Origin: Cristatella mucedo
Taxonomy: Eukaryota; Bryozoa; Phylactolaemata; Cristatellidae
Reading direction: 5' to 3'
Assembly (NCBI GenBank): GCA_009760855.2
Contig: WPIO01000009.1
Coordinates: forward strand, 7,721,001 to 7,785,000
DNA length: 64,000 nt
This document shows positions 21,011 through 34,090 of the stretch, one piece after another. The stretch's first letter is position 1. Every line of letters starts with the position of its first letter. Below the pieces are notes generated by a model. It saw nothing but the letters and a program-made list of their open reading frames with translations, was not told where the DNA came from and searched no databases. Both the position numbers and the translations under genes were made by a program.

Positions 21011-21839
21011 GAAGTCTGCCAGCTATCCGACATCGGCTTCCGAAATTATTCTTATAAGTGAGGTTATCGCAGCATGAGATGGCAGTCGGCTAGTACACTC
21101 GGTTCCAGCCTGGCTTGTTGACCTTAAGGCCGACCACGACTAAATGAAAGTTGTTATGTAGCATTACTGATGACCACTCGCAGCTGATGCTGTTGTCTCA
21201 CCTGGCAGAAAAGTTGTAGAGGTCGTCTTTAGGTCTGCCCATGGCTAAGTTAATTTTTGTGGTACTGATTCATTTTAATTGCTGTTGGGAGCGGCATAGC
21301 CATTTTTCCAGCAAAATGATCAAGGATCAGATTGGTTTACGAAAAGCCCGAGTTTTATAATCGGAGCTTGTGACACTGAACTCATCTAGTACATGCATGA
21401 CTGCTGCGACCACGATGTTCGGTCCACCTTATTTTGCATGCCTGAAGCAGGCAGATTTTTGTAGTAGATCTGCAACTACAGTCTTTGCTTGAAGGAAGGA
21501 GATTGCGCACTTTTAGAACAAAAGAGGTTGCACACTTGTAGGCATAGCTTGGTACCGAGCACTTCTGTCGCGGGTTTGGCAAGCAACTAACCTAGCATGT
21601 TTCGTGTTGCTGTAGCTTCTACTCAAAACCAGTAGCACTCGAAATGAGGGCTTTCACACTTTTGCAAGTCCGGCCTCCGCTCAGCATGAGCAATCTTGTC
21701 AGCCCGACGGCTAGGCGGCGCCTTACGAGGAACTTGCAACCCAAAAGCACTTTGTCAGAGTCAAGCTAAATCACGCAAGGGTTAGAGCTGGATGTGCTCT
21801 GAGCAAGTGCGAATATGCTACAGCGAGTCCGTGTTCACC

Positions 21840-21964
21840 ATGTATGTATGTATGTATGTATGTATGTATGTATGTATGTATGTATGTATGTATGTATGTA
21901 TGTATGTATGTATGTATGTACGTACGTACGTACGTACGTACGTACGTACGTACGTACGTACATG
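21840..21964 (+). repeat. (TATG)n passing into (TACG)n
   Basis: About 20 TATG units are followed without a break by about 10 TACG units, then one TATG pair. The TACG part is self-complementary and has a CpG in every unit. Confidence 0.97.
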
Positions 21965-22006
21965 TATGTATGTTCAGGGCCGCAGTATGTATGTTCAGGG
22001 CCGCAG
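21965..22006 (+). repeat. 21-bp tandem duplication
   Basis: The unit GTATGTATGTTCAGGGCCGCA occurs twice, directly after the tetranucleotide array. Confidence 0.85.
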
Positions 22007-22156
22007 GGCCTCGCCCAACAGGTTCTGCTATTTCATTGTCTATGCTGTTTTGTAACTTGGCTGCTCCGATGTCTTTTATTGTTTCTTGTGAACGCATGCA
22101 TTCGCCAGTCCGATATTCCGGTGCCAATTCCAATTCTGGTGCCCATTTTTGTGCAG

Positions 22157-22311
22157 GGTCAGGTCGGGTGTCTGCTGACAGTCATTCTCGACCGACTGGT
22201 GCTGCCACGCGTCCTCTTCTCGTCCAAGAAGGCCTTGCCGCCAGCACGACTCGCTCTGATGAAAGACTATTTGCCTCTTTTTCTGTCAGGCCTCGCAAGT
22301 TTAGACTACAG
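22157..22311 (+). CDS. MMS22L: MMS22L internal exon m
   Basis: Phase 0 acceptor TTTTTGTGCAG and donor TAC AG|GTGAGC. It encodes CLLTVILDRLVLPRVLFSSK and LMKDYLPLFLSGL, aligned with vertebrate LLFRIIDCLLLPHAVL and IQKSLPLYLQGM. The preceding exon junction is the one uncertain link in the gene, because about 30 residues may be missing. Confidence 0.88.
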
Positions 22312-22685
22312 GTGAGCATGCTTACAACCGCTGGACTGACTAGGTAGACGCAGTGCAGCCGCCGCCTTTGCAGTGCCCCCATTTCAGTGGATTGCTGTCT
22401 GCCTTCGGCGCCTGTGGCCCAAGTTCAACCCCCGAGATGCACATCGTTTCTTTTTTGTAGTAGGAAACGGCAGTGAAACCCACGAGGGCTCGTCTCAAAC
22501 TGTGCAGGGGGGGTGGAGGCAAAGGGTAGGACCAGTTTTTAGCTGAGCGTTACTTGACTTTTTTCGCTGCTGGGCCTAACACTTAGGAGGAAGTTCTGTG
22601 CTGATGCTGCCAAACTGGGTGATCCTGGCATCTAGGGCAAGTAGGGGCAACTTGAGAGACTGCAGCAGCTGCTGCTAGGCCAAAA

Positions 22686-23655
22686 CAAACCGTCGGAATC
22701 TGCTGCAACAACTGAGAAACTGAATTTCCTGAAATTAAACGACTATAAAACAGAATTGCTGCTCATACGAAACCCTAAGCGTGTAGCTGGATTAGAAGGC
22801 TTTGCTCTTCTAATAGGTGATGCTGTTGTGCCACCATCACCATGTGCTCGAAATTTAGGTGTCGTTTTCGATAGCTGCCTAAATTTTTAAAGCTTCACTC
22901 AGAAGACTGCTTCTACAGCTAGCCATCATGTCCGATCCCTGCCTAAGATTAGGAGCTGTCTTCCACGATGGCTTACAAAAAATGTAAATAGCTCATTGGT
23001 TCCGTCTCGGCTTGATTATTGTAATTCCCTTTTGGCTGGGCTACCGAAAAAAGCAACTAGGTCACTGTAGATGGCTATGAATAAGGCTGCAATGCTAGTT
23101 TGCAAATCCCAGAGGTTTGACCGTGTGTCATCTTTGCTGATGGAGTCACGGTGGTCTTCGGTTGATCAACGGATATAGAGTGAAGTTCTTACAGTGACCC
23201 AAAAGGCCCGCCATGGCTTTGCTCCTCCATACCTAGCTGAACTACTGCACCAGTATCAGCCTCCTCGTGCCCTCAGGTCCACTATGATAAATAAATTAAC
23301 TGTCCCATTCCTCCACTTAAAGATCCTAGGTGACAGAAGCTTTTGCTCTGCAGGCCCCAGACTGTTGAACTCACTTCCACAATTCTTACGCAACAACATC
23401 TACTCTCCTGCTGCCGACTATGGCACATCTTTCCGAGCCATTCTGAGCGGCTACTTTCATGCTACTCGCTGCCTCAACTGCTCTCCTGACTCTGCTATGC
23501 TTCTCACTTTCTATTTGTTGCGTGAGATGAAGTCTGTTGGCTACCTAATGTGTACCGAAAGCCGCTTAGGCTGTGAGTGCGCTATACAAAACTCTCCTGT
23601 GTAACGCCCACATAGTCTCTGTGGAGTTACAGACGGAGATACATTGCATTGCAAG
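22686..23655 (+). mobile_element. LINE A copy, 5'-truncated
   Basis: Sense-oriented copy starting in the SESAATTEKLN-like block, with stops and frameshifts. It has an open C-terminal frame (23194-23604) carrying ARHGFAPPYLAELLHQYQPP, FCSAGPRLLNSLPQFLRNN, NCSPDSAMLL and LGCECAIQNSPV. It ends in GAGATACATTGCATTGCA. It lies in the intron just before exon n. Confidence 0.85.
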
Positions 23656-23725
23656 ACATCTTTTAATTTTGATTTGCATAATGCTGATCCTCCACTCAGT
23701 CTGTTGTCGCTGCTGTTTCTTACAG

Positions 23726-24037
23726 AAAGGATGCTTACGTTGGGCGAAAGACGCGGGACATAGTTTGGAACTATCTCCTGAAATTTGCTCCCTCCAAAAC
23801 CGAAGACTGGTCTTGTCACCCCCTGTTGGCAGTCCTGCAACCGACGCTTCTCTCTGAAGCTGCCAGCGCCCCAGCGACAGACGACACGGCGATTCGCACA
23901 TGTATTGTCGAGTCACTTGCCATGTACATTAGCGACAGCGATCCGTGCGACAACTATGCCGACGAAGCAAAAGCCACCGGCCTGAAATTCTTGACGGAGC
24001 TACTGAGCAGGACAAAGAATGGGAAATATTTGCTGAG
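23726..24037 (+). CDS. MMS22L: MMS22L internal exon n
   Basis: The acceptor TTTCTTACAG gives AG|A for an Arg, then KDAYVGRKTRDIVWNYLLKF, aligned with vertebrate NAYLNQLLGNVIEQYIGRFL. WSCHPLLAVL (LGQHPVLLALR), CIVESLAMYISDS (CIVQVIRKSYLEYK) and ATGLKFLTELLSRTKNGKYL (LASILAFILQLFKETNTDIY) follow. The donor is AG|GTAATA. Gene order and spacing within the exon follow the vertebrate protein closely. Confidence 0.92.
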
Positions 24038-26652
<2,615 letters not shown>

Positions 26653-26796
26653 GGATGCCTCGATCATTCTCGAGCTTCTGCTGCAGTGCAGTGCATTCAG
26701 CTCGGACGGCCAGCTGGCTGACCGATCGCTGGACGTTCTTCGGACTCTCCTGAAATGCTTGCGCGATCGCGTCGACGAGCCGATTTTGCTCTCCAG
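26653..26796 (+). CDS. MMS22L: MMS22L internal exon o
   Basis: The acceptor CACACGTGCAG adds a G to complete Arg, then DASIILELLLQCSAF and LDVLRTLLKCLRDRVDEPIL. This aligns with vertebrate DIYEVELLLPGIL and TENLQYMVKACQ. The donor is TCC AG|GTATTG. The exon leaves two bases of a codon, which the penultimate exon completes only from its second acceptor. Confidence 0.88.
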
Positions 26797-26978
26797 GTAT
26801 TGCAAGCTATGCGACGCTGCTGAGTGCCGCACGTCTATGGCCGCGCAAGCCGGACTACTTCCCTCGCCTGAGCATGGCTGGCAAGGAGGGTACTGCTTGC
26901 AATGCAAGCAAGCAGAACCAGTAGCCGGACCGGCTGCCCTCCTGTCGTAAACCGACCGCGACCGTGCTCTGCTGCCCG

Positions 26979-26980
<2 letters not shown>

Positions 26981-27066
<86 letters not shown>
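26981..27066 (+). repeat. (GT)n microsatellite
   Basis: GT array of about 85 bp, sense strand of MMS22L. Confidence 0.97.
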
Positions 27067-27068
<2 letters not shown>

Positions 27069-27805
27069 TCTTGTGCAGCTGGCTCGATTAGCGGTCTATT
27101 AGACTGCACTGATTAGACTTATTATAATGATTAGACGTATTATTAGACGTATTATTTTATTTTTATTTTATTATAATATTAGTATTATTATTATTAGAGT
27201 ATTGTTAGACGTATTAGACTGCACTGATTAGCAGTGTGCACCACTGCACATGGGCCGAGCACGTGGCCGAGCGAGGCGAGGTGGTGCTGGGCTGCAAAGT
27301 AGAGGCATTAAGATGGCGCAGCTTTTATGAGTGGGCTGCAAGCCAGAATCTCGGGTCTCTCCGCCGGCCAGCAGCTGAGAGATTTGCGGTGGCAGGTTTC
27401 GGGCTCCTGCAATGCGCTCTGAGGCCTCTTCCGGTGCCCAGTCGATTGGGTTTGACCTTTGCACTGCTCATTCGTGATTCCGGATGACAGCAGTACGTGT
27501 GTGCCCTGGTGACATTGGGTGCTAGGCCGTTTCGCCTTCCTGCAGCATTTCCTCCGTAAGCTTGGTGGCATGACATGTGATTTGAGAGCAGCTTAAATGC
27601 CGGAAATGGAGCCCGCCGTGTCCCGGTTTTGCTGTCGTGGTCGAGGGAGAATGTCGCGCCGCGCGCACAAAGACTGCCCAGCAGCAGCTCTGCAGGTCCT
27701 GAAATGCTCCACGCTAACGTATCGCAAGGAATATATTGATAGTTAAGATTCTAGATCGCAACCTCAAAATTTGTGTTAATGTCTTTTTTATGCATGTGTG
27801 TATAC

Positions 27806-27848
27806 TCTGTGTGTGTGTGTGTGTTTGTATATGTGTTTGTGTGTGTGC

Positions 27849-27930
<82 letters not shown>
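27806..27930 (+). repeat. (GT)n compound microsatellite
   Basis: GT array with TTTGTATATG and GCGT interruptions in its first third. Confidence 0.95.
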
Positions 27931-27931
<1 letters not shown>

Positions 27932-28239
27932 CGCGTGCATGCATAACAAATATATACTGTTTCTTGCTGCTCGTCCATGTTTGCATTTATGCAAATCTGC
28001 AATCTACTTTGAACTTCACCAACTTTATTAGCGCAAAACCTACTATACACGGTATACTTACAGCATAGTGGCTTGCACGGGCATTGATGCTGATTAACCA
28101 GTGTGTGCATTGCTTTAATGGCGCCACTACCTTCAATTTGTCCTTTGTACGAGAGGCATAGTCGCATCGTCTTGCCTGGAGGGTCATGATCGTTGCACAG
28201 AGAGACATGATTGCTGCATAAAGAGTCATCGAGAGGTAT

Positions 28240-28590
28240 GTTCGATTCCTCCGCTTAAAAAACCGTTGGCGACAGAAGCTTTAGCTCTGCAGGTCCTAGA
28301 CTGTGGAACTCGCTTCCACAATTCTTACGAAACGACAGCTACTCTCCTGCTGCCGACTATGGCTCATCTTTTTCAGCGGTCCTGAGCTGCTACTTCTAAG
28401 CTACTCACTACCTCAACAGCTCTCCTGACTCTGCTATGCTTCCCACTTTCTCTTTGTTTCGTGAGTCGAAGTCTGTTGGCGTACCGAAAGCCGGTTAGGC
28501 TGTGAGTGTGCTATACAAAACTGTCCTGCATAACAACCACATAGTCTTAATGGCTTTGTGAAGTTACAGAAGGAGATAAATTACATTATG
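28240..28590 (+). mobile_element. LINE A 3' fragment
   Basis: Sense fragment starting at CCTCCGCTTAAAAAACC and running through AGGTCCTAGACTGTGGAACT to the tail GGAGATAAATTACATTA. Internal stops and a deletion are present in the CTACCGAATGCGTACCG region. Confidence 0.8.
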
Positions 28591-28844
28591 ATCATGTTTT
28601 TATTATTATGAGTCAGGACAAGTAGTATCTGTGTCTTTTGAAATTATGATCTCATAGATTATTAGCCTGTGGACTCGGAGACCGAGAGTTTAGCTCGCAA
28701 GGACCACCTGACCTATTATTAGGCCTGTTGTCCTTAAAAAAAGAACAGACTACCCAGAATTCAACACCAACAAGGTAATCAGGGCCGTGGATTGGTAGAT
28801 GCTGTGCCCACAGTTAGTGTGCTAGCTTTTCATGTAAGGTAATG

Positions 28845-28925
28845 ACAACACATTTGTATAGCTTCCTCAGAAAACTCACTATTTTCCTAGGCACTTTACA
28901 TATGCTGTAAAGGAAGCATGATCTG
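28845..28925 (-). repeat. LINE B-type 3' tail, antisense, diverged
   Basis: Contains TTTGTATAGCTTCCTCAGAA and TTTTCCTAGGCACTTTACAT, an eroded antisense copy of the family tail. Confidence 0.55.
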
Positions 28926-29296
28926 GCACCGTCAGGTACCGAAGCAGTGCCCCTGATTGCACTTTCGGTTTGGGTTCTAGAAGTGGTGAGTGTTTTGCAG
29001 CTGCAGAGGTTCTGTTGGTGTCTTAATTTCATGCTTCCAACTTTTCTAGTAAACGAACTCTCAGCTGAATTGATGTTATTCGTCATATTTGTTGTGATCT
29101 TCACATACCCGATATCATGTATAGACTCACAAAATAACAAACCCCACCATCCACTGAAACTGGGCAATGTAGACACATTCTCAGCCTCTGTAGCAGGAAT
29201 CTGCTGTGCAAAGACTAGAAAGGCTGAAGTCATAGGACAATGCTTGCACTTGCTCATCTTGGCTTGCTCCCATCTTTCAGATCTTGGCACACGTTG

Positions 29297-29450
29297 AGCT
29301 GTGATGGCACACTAGGTAAGGCGGTTGCTTTTTGCGACCTCGGTCCCAAGGTCGTGTGTTCGAATCCTATAGTGGGCAATCTTGTATTGCCGCTGCAAGC
29401 GATGGTGATAGCTGTAAAGGCTCTCCTGTTGCTATACAAAAGAGGCTGCT
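29297..29450 (+). repeat. tRNA-type SINE family 2
   Basis: A-box-like sequence TAAGGCGGTTGC and a B-box-like GTGTTCGAATCC are followed by a body with TGTATTGCCGCTGCAAGCGA and AAGGCTCTCCTGTTGCTATA. The same body recurs at 33985-34090 and, without the head, at 46955-47040. The region ends in GAGGCTGCTAAGTCAGC. Confidence 0.7.
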
Positions 29451-29528
29451 AAGTCAGCTAGTATTTTTTAGGCTTTAGTTCATGGCTGTAGGTTACACTG
29501 TCTTTGTGCTTGTCAAGCAATTCAGACT

Positions 29529-29816
29529 GTGTGCATACATTATCTTACGTTTTCCGTGCTCTTCGAAACATACGAAACACCGGCGTTTCGGAATGAAAAG
29601 GAAGTGAAAATTCCGGCAGTGAAAATTCTAGCTGCTGCTCACATCCCCCCTCGGCTGACAAACGGTGCAGGCCGGCCTCAAGACTTGGCCATCACTAGCG
29701 ACTACGTTTTACCTTCGGTTTTGCACGAATTCCTAGGAAACGTCGATTCTTGGATTGCTTCGAAACATGTGGCCAGCCGTGTGCCCTTCTTATTTTCTAG
29801 CAGCAAAGTCGATTAA
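29529..29816 (+). CDS. Unassigned open frame, 95 codons
   Basis: A frame of moderate GC with a non-repetitive composition, containing PRLTNGAGRPQDLAITSDYV and LHEFLGNVDSW, ending TAA. It resembles neither MMS22L nor a repeat I know, and MMS22L reading phase does not need it. It might be a remnant of a mobile element or chance. No splice or promoter evidence supports expression. Confidence 0.2.
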   Translation: MCIHYLTFSVLFETYETPAFRNEKEVKIPAVKILAAAHIPPRLTNGAGRPQDLAITSDYVLPSVLHEFLGNVDSWIASKHVASRVPFLFSSSKVD

Positions 29817-30095
29817 GGTGCTATACTACGTCGGTCGGACATCCGGTTATGGTTGAGGCCCTTTTGAATCCAAGCGTACAGATCAGCACTATGTCGTTGC
29901 TGTTCCTACTGCAAGGAGCTGTGCCGTGTACCTTGCCTGAGCATGCACCTCTATGCTTATGCATCTGCGGTAGGGCGTTCGTTGACTAGTGGTGTGGAAT
30001 GGTCCCTGGTCTTTTTCGCTGCTCTTCGGTGTCGTCGAGCAGCCTCCCGATCATCCTGATGTGGATCATCATGCGGGACCCTTGGCATGAAGTGC

Positions 30096-30140
30096 CACCT
30101 CAGCTCCTGCTGCCAAGAGCCGGCAGCAGGAGCTGAGGTG
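30096..30140. repeat. Perfect 19-bp hairpin with 7-nt loop
   Basis: The arm CACCTCAGCTCCTGCTGCC (30096-30114) pairs fully with 30122-30140; the loop is AAGAGCC. It lies in an MMS22L intron and no T-run follows. Confidence 0.95.
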
Positions 30141-30269
30141 CACGCGCCTCTCTCCCCCTCCCCCTGCTGCTGCTGCAGGATATGCTGGTGTCTGTGACAT
30201 TGCTAGTCCGCTAATTGGCCGGCAGCGATCTAGTGCACGTGGCTTCAGTCTCTTTTTTTGCAGTTGAAT

Positions 30270-30385
30270 CGTTCAAGCGCTGTCCGTTTTCCTCCGCTTC
30301 TAGCTCTCTATCTGTCTGTCTGTCTCTCTGTCTGTCTGCCTGTCTGTCTGTAGGCGTTCTCCTCGATCAGCATTCCCTGGTCCAT
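30270..30385 (+). repeat. 115-bp direct repeat, copy 1
   Basis: Starts TTCAAGCGCTGTCCGTTT, contains CTCCGCTTCTAGCTCTC, a CTGT array and GGCGTTCTCCTCGATCA. It recurs at 31198-31322 with minor differences in the CTGT array. The two copies flank about 810 bp of AT-rich DNA. Confidence 0.9.
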
Positions 30386-30675
30386 CAATGAACACGTAAG
30401 TCAATCTGACGACTCCACGCTTTATAGCTGTCACGACCGTATAGAAGAATCCTATTATAACTATCTATGCCGGTATCTCCAAGCAGAAACAGCTCATCCT
30501 GGCCCTCCAAAGTGTGGTACAATTTGTTTAGTTCTGGCAGTTCTGCAGAATCGTTCGATGCTGGTGGAGCGATTGCATTTCGATTTCTAACTAGTTGGAT
30601 GATTTTTCGTGTAGCACCCTTATTTGGCATCTGCCTCATTGTCGCTTGATCAATACTCTGAATGATATTGTTCAC
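30385..30675 (-). pseudogene. Possible Mutator-like transposase N-terminal fragment
   Basis: A 96-codon minus-strand frame carries ATRKIIQLVRNRNAIAPP, a LPELNKLYHTL spacing and FLLGDTGIDSYNRILLYGR. This order (helical linker, then an LP helix, then F-L-D-G....RIL-FG) resembles the region between the FLYWCH zinc finger and the catalytic core of animal MULE transposases. The FLYWCH finger and catalytic core are absent. The surrounding DNA (30390-31190) is markedly AT-rich compared with the gene. Confidence 0.4.
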
Positions 30676-31197
30676 GATATGAGAAGGCTATTCCATTGTC
30701 TCTTGAGCTCGCATCTTGATTGAAGTCTTTTGCTTCCGTGCATATGAAGGCCACTTCCAGCAATTATGACGTTAAGACCGATACGAAGTCTGACGGAATC
30801 TATTGTTTCGATTATGGCATCTCCAGAACTTAACGTTACCATCCATTTTATGCTCAGTGGAATGTTAATAGAATACCATCATGCAACATTTGCTTTTACT
30901 TCTTCGCATCCGTGTATTTCATCCTGATGGTTTTCCTTCATACTTCTTATGTATTTGGTACCGTTGTAACATAAAATTATAAAACAATTCTTTTATAATG
31001 AATTAAAAATCAACAATACTTTTCGACCACAACTTCTTCGCGAAATAGCCTTGGTATATTCAAAATAATTATTTGAGTTGTTATATATATGCCTATTTTC
31101 TGGTTAAAGATCAATCATTTTTAATCTCTTTCATCGTTATCGTCACTGGTGCATGCTGGCATTATGAATTCAATACCAATCTCTTTTCGTCACGTCA

Positions 31198-31322
31198 ATT
31201 GTTCAAGCGCTGTCCGTTTCCTCCGCTTCTAGCTCTCTGTCTGTCTGTCTGTCTCTCTGTCTCTCTGTCTCTCTGTCTGTCTGTCTATAGGCGTTCTCCT
31301 CGATCACGTTTCAGCATTCCCT
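31198..31322 (+). repeat. 115-bp direct repeat, copy 2
   Basis: Second copy of the block at 30270, with the same start, the same GCGTTCTCCTCGATCA and CAGCATTCCCTG ends, and a slightly longer CTGT array. Confidence 0.9.
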
Positions 31323-31858
31323 GTTTGTGCACGCCTCGTTGCAGCGCGTGACTTGTATCTGCGGATGGATGCGTTCTCTGTCGCGGACCCACAGCTGTGT
31401 TAGCCTGTGTCTTACGTGACACCAGGGTCGAAATCCTTGAAATGCAGATTCCCCACCAAAAATGAAAGAGGCATGAGTTGAGTCGACAGCGCAACGCAGC
31501 CTTATCACCTACGCGATGCGGCCAAGTGACCCACGATGAAAATAAGAACTGCTCTATCCCTTTGCTTGAAGGCCTTCAAAAGTGTTTGCGTGCATGCGTG
31601 TCTGTGTGTGTGTGCGTGCGCATCCTCGTTTAACGGATGGGTAATTTCGTGTCAATTGCAATTCGCGAGGAGTGTGGCTTCGTGCCATTGCCTTCTGCTC
31701 CTTGAAGAGCATGCCAGGTACTGCAGTCGTGCCTGGGCGTGGCTCTGGCCTCCTGGTGGAGCCACCGGGTCGCGCAGGATCGTCCTCTGTACCGAGTAGA
31801 TGGCTGCTCTTCGCACACGCACCGGCGTTTGTCGATTGGCAGACTAAATGAAAGGCAC

Positions 31859-31861
<3 letters not shown>

Positions 31862-31933
<72 letters not shown>

Positions 31934-31956
31934 ACTCTCACTCTCTCTCTCTCCCT
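31862..31956 (+). repeat. (CT)n microsatellite
   Basis: CT array with CACTCACTCT interruptions near its end, on the MMS22L sense strand, about 460 bp before the penultimate exon. Confidence 0.96.
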
Positions 31957-32259
31957 CCCTCTCTTACACGCATCGTAAGAAATTGAGACATCTGCTCGCG
32001 GAAGCACCGCTCTCCAGCTTGTGCGTGTGCGCAGATGCACTCGAGCTCGACGAGTGAGAGCGCAGCCGTGGATTTTTCCTTTTTTGCTGGGGCTTTTTTG
32101 TCAGCGAACCTTGTCCCGTAAGACTACTGCCCGTGGGAAACTTCCGTCTGATCGGCGAGAGGCGCCGAGGCCATCCTATTGATAATTAATTAATCTGCTT
32201 CCGGAAAGATCGTTCTTTGGCTGCGTCCGGCGCGTGTACCTCGACAGCCGACGACGATT

Positions 32260-32295
32260 CGGCTCCGGCGGCCTCTCGAAAGGCTGCCGGAGCCG
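32260..32295. repeat. 15-bp hairpin with one wobble mismatch
   Basis: The arm CGGCTCCGGCGGCCT (32260-32274) pairs with AGGCTGCCGGAGCCG (32281-32295) across the 6-nt loop CTCGAA; one G:T pair. Confidence 0.85.
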
Positions 32296-32371
32296 AGCCC
32301 TTCGAAGACTGCTGCGCTGCTGCCCCAGGGCGCATCCTCGGTCCCTCCCCCACCCGCTTCATTTGCGCACA

Positions 32372-32429
32372 AGCTTTCATCCGACTTGCAGTGACCTTCC
32401 AGCTTTCATCCGACTTGCAGTGACCTTCC
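32372..32429 (+). repeat. 29-bp tandem duplication containing a splice acceptor
   Basis: The unit beginning AGCTTTCATC and ending CAGTGACCTTCC is present at 32372-32400 and 32401-32429. Each copy contains the acceptor CGACTTGCAG|TGACC. Only the second copy keeps the MMS22L reading frame. Confidence 0.95.
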
Positions 32430-32606
32430 AGCGCTGCTCAAGGGTTACTTGTCGTCGGCAATGACCGACGCAAACAGGGCTTCGACCATCTTCGGCGTTC
32501 TGCACAAGGTTTCGTCGCTCTGCGTGCCTCTCATGGCCAGCGCCTCGGGCGTGCTCGTCTCAGCCGTGGAAAAATTCGAGGCCGGCCGGCCGAACCCCGC
32601 GCTGAG
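32421..32606 (+). CDS. MMS22L: MMS22L penultimate exon p
   Basis: From the second TTGCAG the exon reads T to complete a Ser codon, then DLPALLKGYLSSAMTDANRA, TIFGVLHKVSSLCVPLM and SGVLVSAVEKFEAGRPN, ending in AG before GTGAGTG. This matches the vertebrate C-terminal helices around LTSVFRQFIQDYG, YQVYSILETVATLDQQVV and LISTLTQSLKDSEQKW. Using the upstream duplicated acceptor instead shifts the frame and soon meets a stop. Confidence 0.85.
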
Positions 32607-32964
32607 GTGAGTGCCGGCAGCAGCAGCAGCACGGCAGCGGCGGCTAGCTGACCGCGACGCTCTATTCGGACCTTGCGCGCTGCGCTGTGCTAGGAAGGAG
32701 GTCAAATCGGCGAGAAACGCCCGGTGCGCCCACTCTGGTCTGCCGCGGCTCGTCTGCTACTGCCCCACTTGTTGTGACGGCGCTCAAATTGAATCGGCGA
32801 TATACGCACGAGCTCATTTGTCTACCACGCCCTGCCCGCCTGGCTCTGTGTAGCACGGCTTCTGGTCGCGCTAGGAGAGCAGTCGCCAGTGACCTTGACA
32901 TTGGCTCTGGCGGCTCCCTGCTGACTGCAAGCGTGCAGCTGAAGGCGTGAATAAGCGCCTGCAG

Positions 32965-33103
32965 CTGCACTCGCGTCGTTTGCGGCTCTGAAGGCGAGAA
33001 GCTGCTGCGCAAGTTGCTGCCGCCAGCTCTCGGCGCTGGACTCCGGCGCTGGTCTCAGAGCTTTGCCAGCTCCGTGCTGTGCTCGGCAAGTGCTCCCACG
33101 TGA
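32965..33103 (+). CDS. MMS22L: MMS22L terminal exon q with stop
   Basis: The acceptor is GCGCCTGCAG; one base completes the Ser codon from exon p. Then CTRVVCGSEGEKLLRKLLPP leads through ALGAGLRRW to TGA at 33101-33103. GEKLLRKLL aligns with vertebrate YSKLLSHLGQMG near the C-terminus, and the tail has a similar length. A different acceptor 13 bp upstream (GTGCAG) reads a stop at once. No clear AATAAA signal was seen downstream. Confidence 0.65.
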
Positions 33104-33984
33104 CATCGGTGCTCCCACGTGAGCAGCCGACGACGTCGTCGAGCTCCTCTCGCTGGTTCCCTTCGCCCGCACGATCGCTGCTGCCCACGAGCCGGTGGCG
33201 ATCTCGGCTGTACACTTTTTTCTGTCTAAAAGTTTCTAAAAGTCTATAAGTTTCTCGTCGTGGTTAGCTATCCCGGGCTCTAAAATTCGTCGGGGTTTGT
33301 CGACAGCCGGCTGCCATCGCAGATTGTGTCCTTGCATTTCTCAGTTACCTGGTGACATAGTTTATCCAATCGGTTAGCTGTACGATAAAGTAAAAGGGAC
33401 CACTTAGCAGTGGGCAGGATTAGAGAGAGAGACAGACAGACAGAGGCAGAGAGTGAGACAGACAGGGAGAGACAGAGAGAGATAGAGAAAGAGATGGAGA
33501 CAGAGAGAGGTAGAGAGAGAGCAGGGAGTGCACTATTACTGTTATGGTGTACCCAGAACGGGTTCCTGAGCAGGAACTCCACGTGCTAGTTTGATTCTCG
33601 GACTCACTCACGTAGGCTCCTCCGGAGACAGCGACCATTCGTCGACACGCGTGCCCACGCGGCCTTGACCGAACTTGGCTGCATCTTGTTAGCACTGCTA
33701 CCGTGGCTGGCGACAGCAGGGTCAGCATCGGCCAGACGCAGCAAAGACTCGGCGACGACATGACCTTTAGAGAAGAGGACTCACCGGCAGCGCTGGCGCG
33801 GCCATGTCAGGGCTTCGAGAAAATAGCGCTGAGCGAGGCTCCGTCGTCGTGCCGACTCTGACGTTGGTGCGGTTGACTGGCTGCTTCGGAAACGTGTCGG
33901 GCAGTTCTGGCTAACAATGCATGGGCAACACTGAATAGGCAATCGCATCGCATCTGCATTCCGTGAGTAAGGCGCTCGCTCTGT

Positions 33985-34090
33985 ACGACCCGGGTCGTAG
34001 GTTCGAGTCGTGCAGAGCGAGCGATCCTGCATTGCCCACTGCAAGCGGTGGCGATGGCCACCAAGGCTCTTCTGCCTATGCAAACGTTCG
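33985..34090 (+). repeat. tRNA-type SINE family 2
   Basis: GTAAGGCGCTCGCTCTG followed by GGTCGTAGGTTCGAGTC looks like A- and B-box promoter elements. The body has CTGCATTGCCCACTGCAAGC and ACCAAGGCTCTTCTGCCTAT, matching the copy at 29297. Confidence 0.75.

Larger units (their letters stand above)
26797..32420 (+). other. MMS22L: MMS22L intron with SINE, LINE and Mutator-like relics
   Basis: A 5.6-kb intron between exons that join as AG|T. It holds two GT arrays, an AT-rich ATTAGAC patch (27115-27225), a LINE A fragment, a LINE tail, a family 2 SINE, a hairpin, a pair of 115-bp direct repeats around a Mutator-like relic and a CT array, listed separately. Confidence 0.5.

Noticed and set aside
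21840-21964. CRISPR-like array
   Set aside because: Plain tetranucleotide repeat with no spacers; the genome is animal.
33985-34090. Functional tRNA gene
   Set aside because: A- and B-box-like elements are present, but no complete cloverleaf could be drawn, and the body is shared with other SINE copies.
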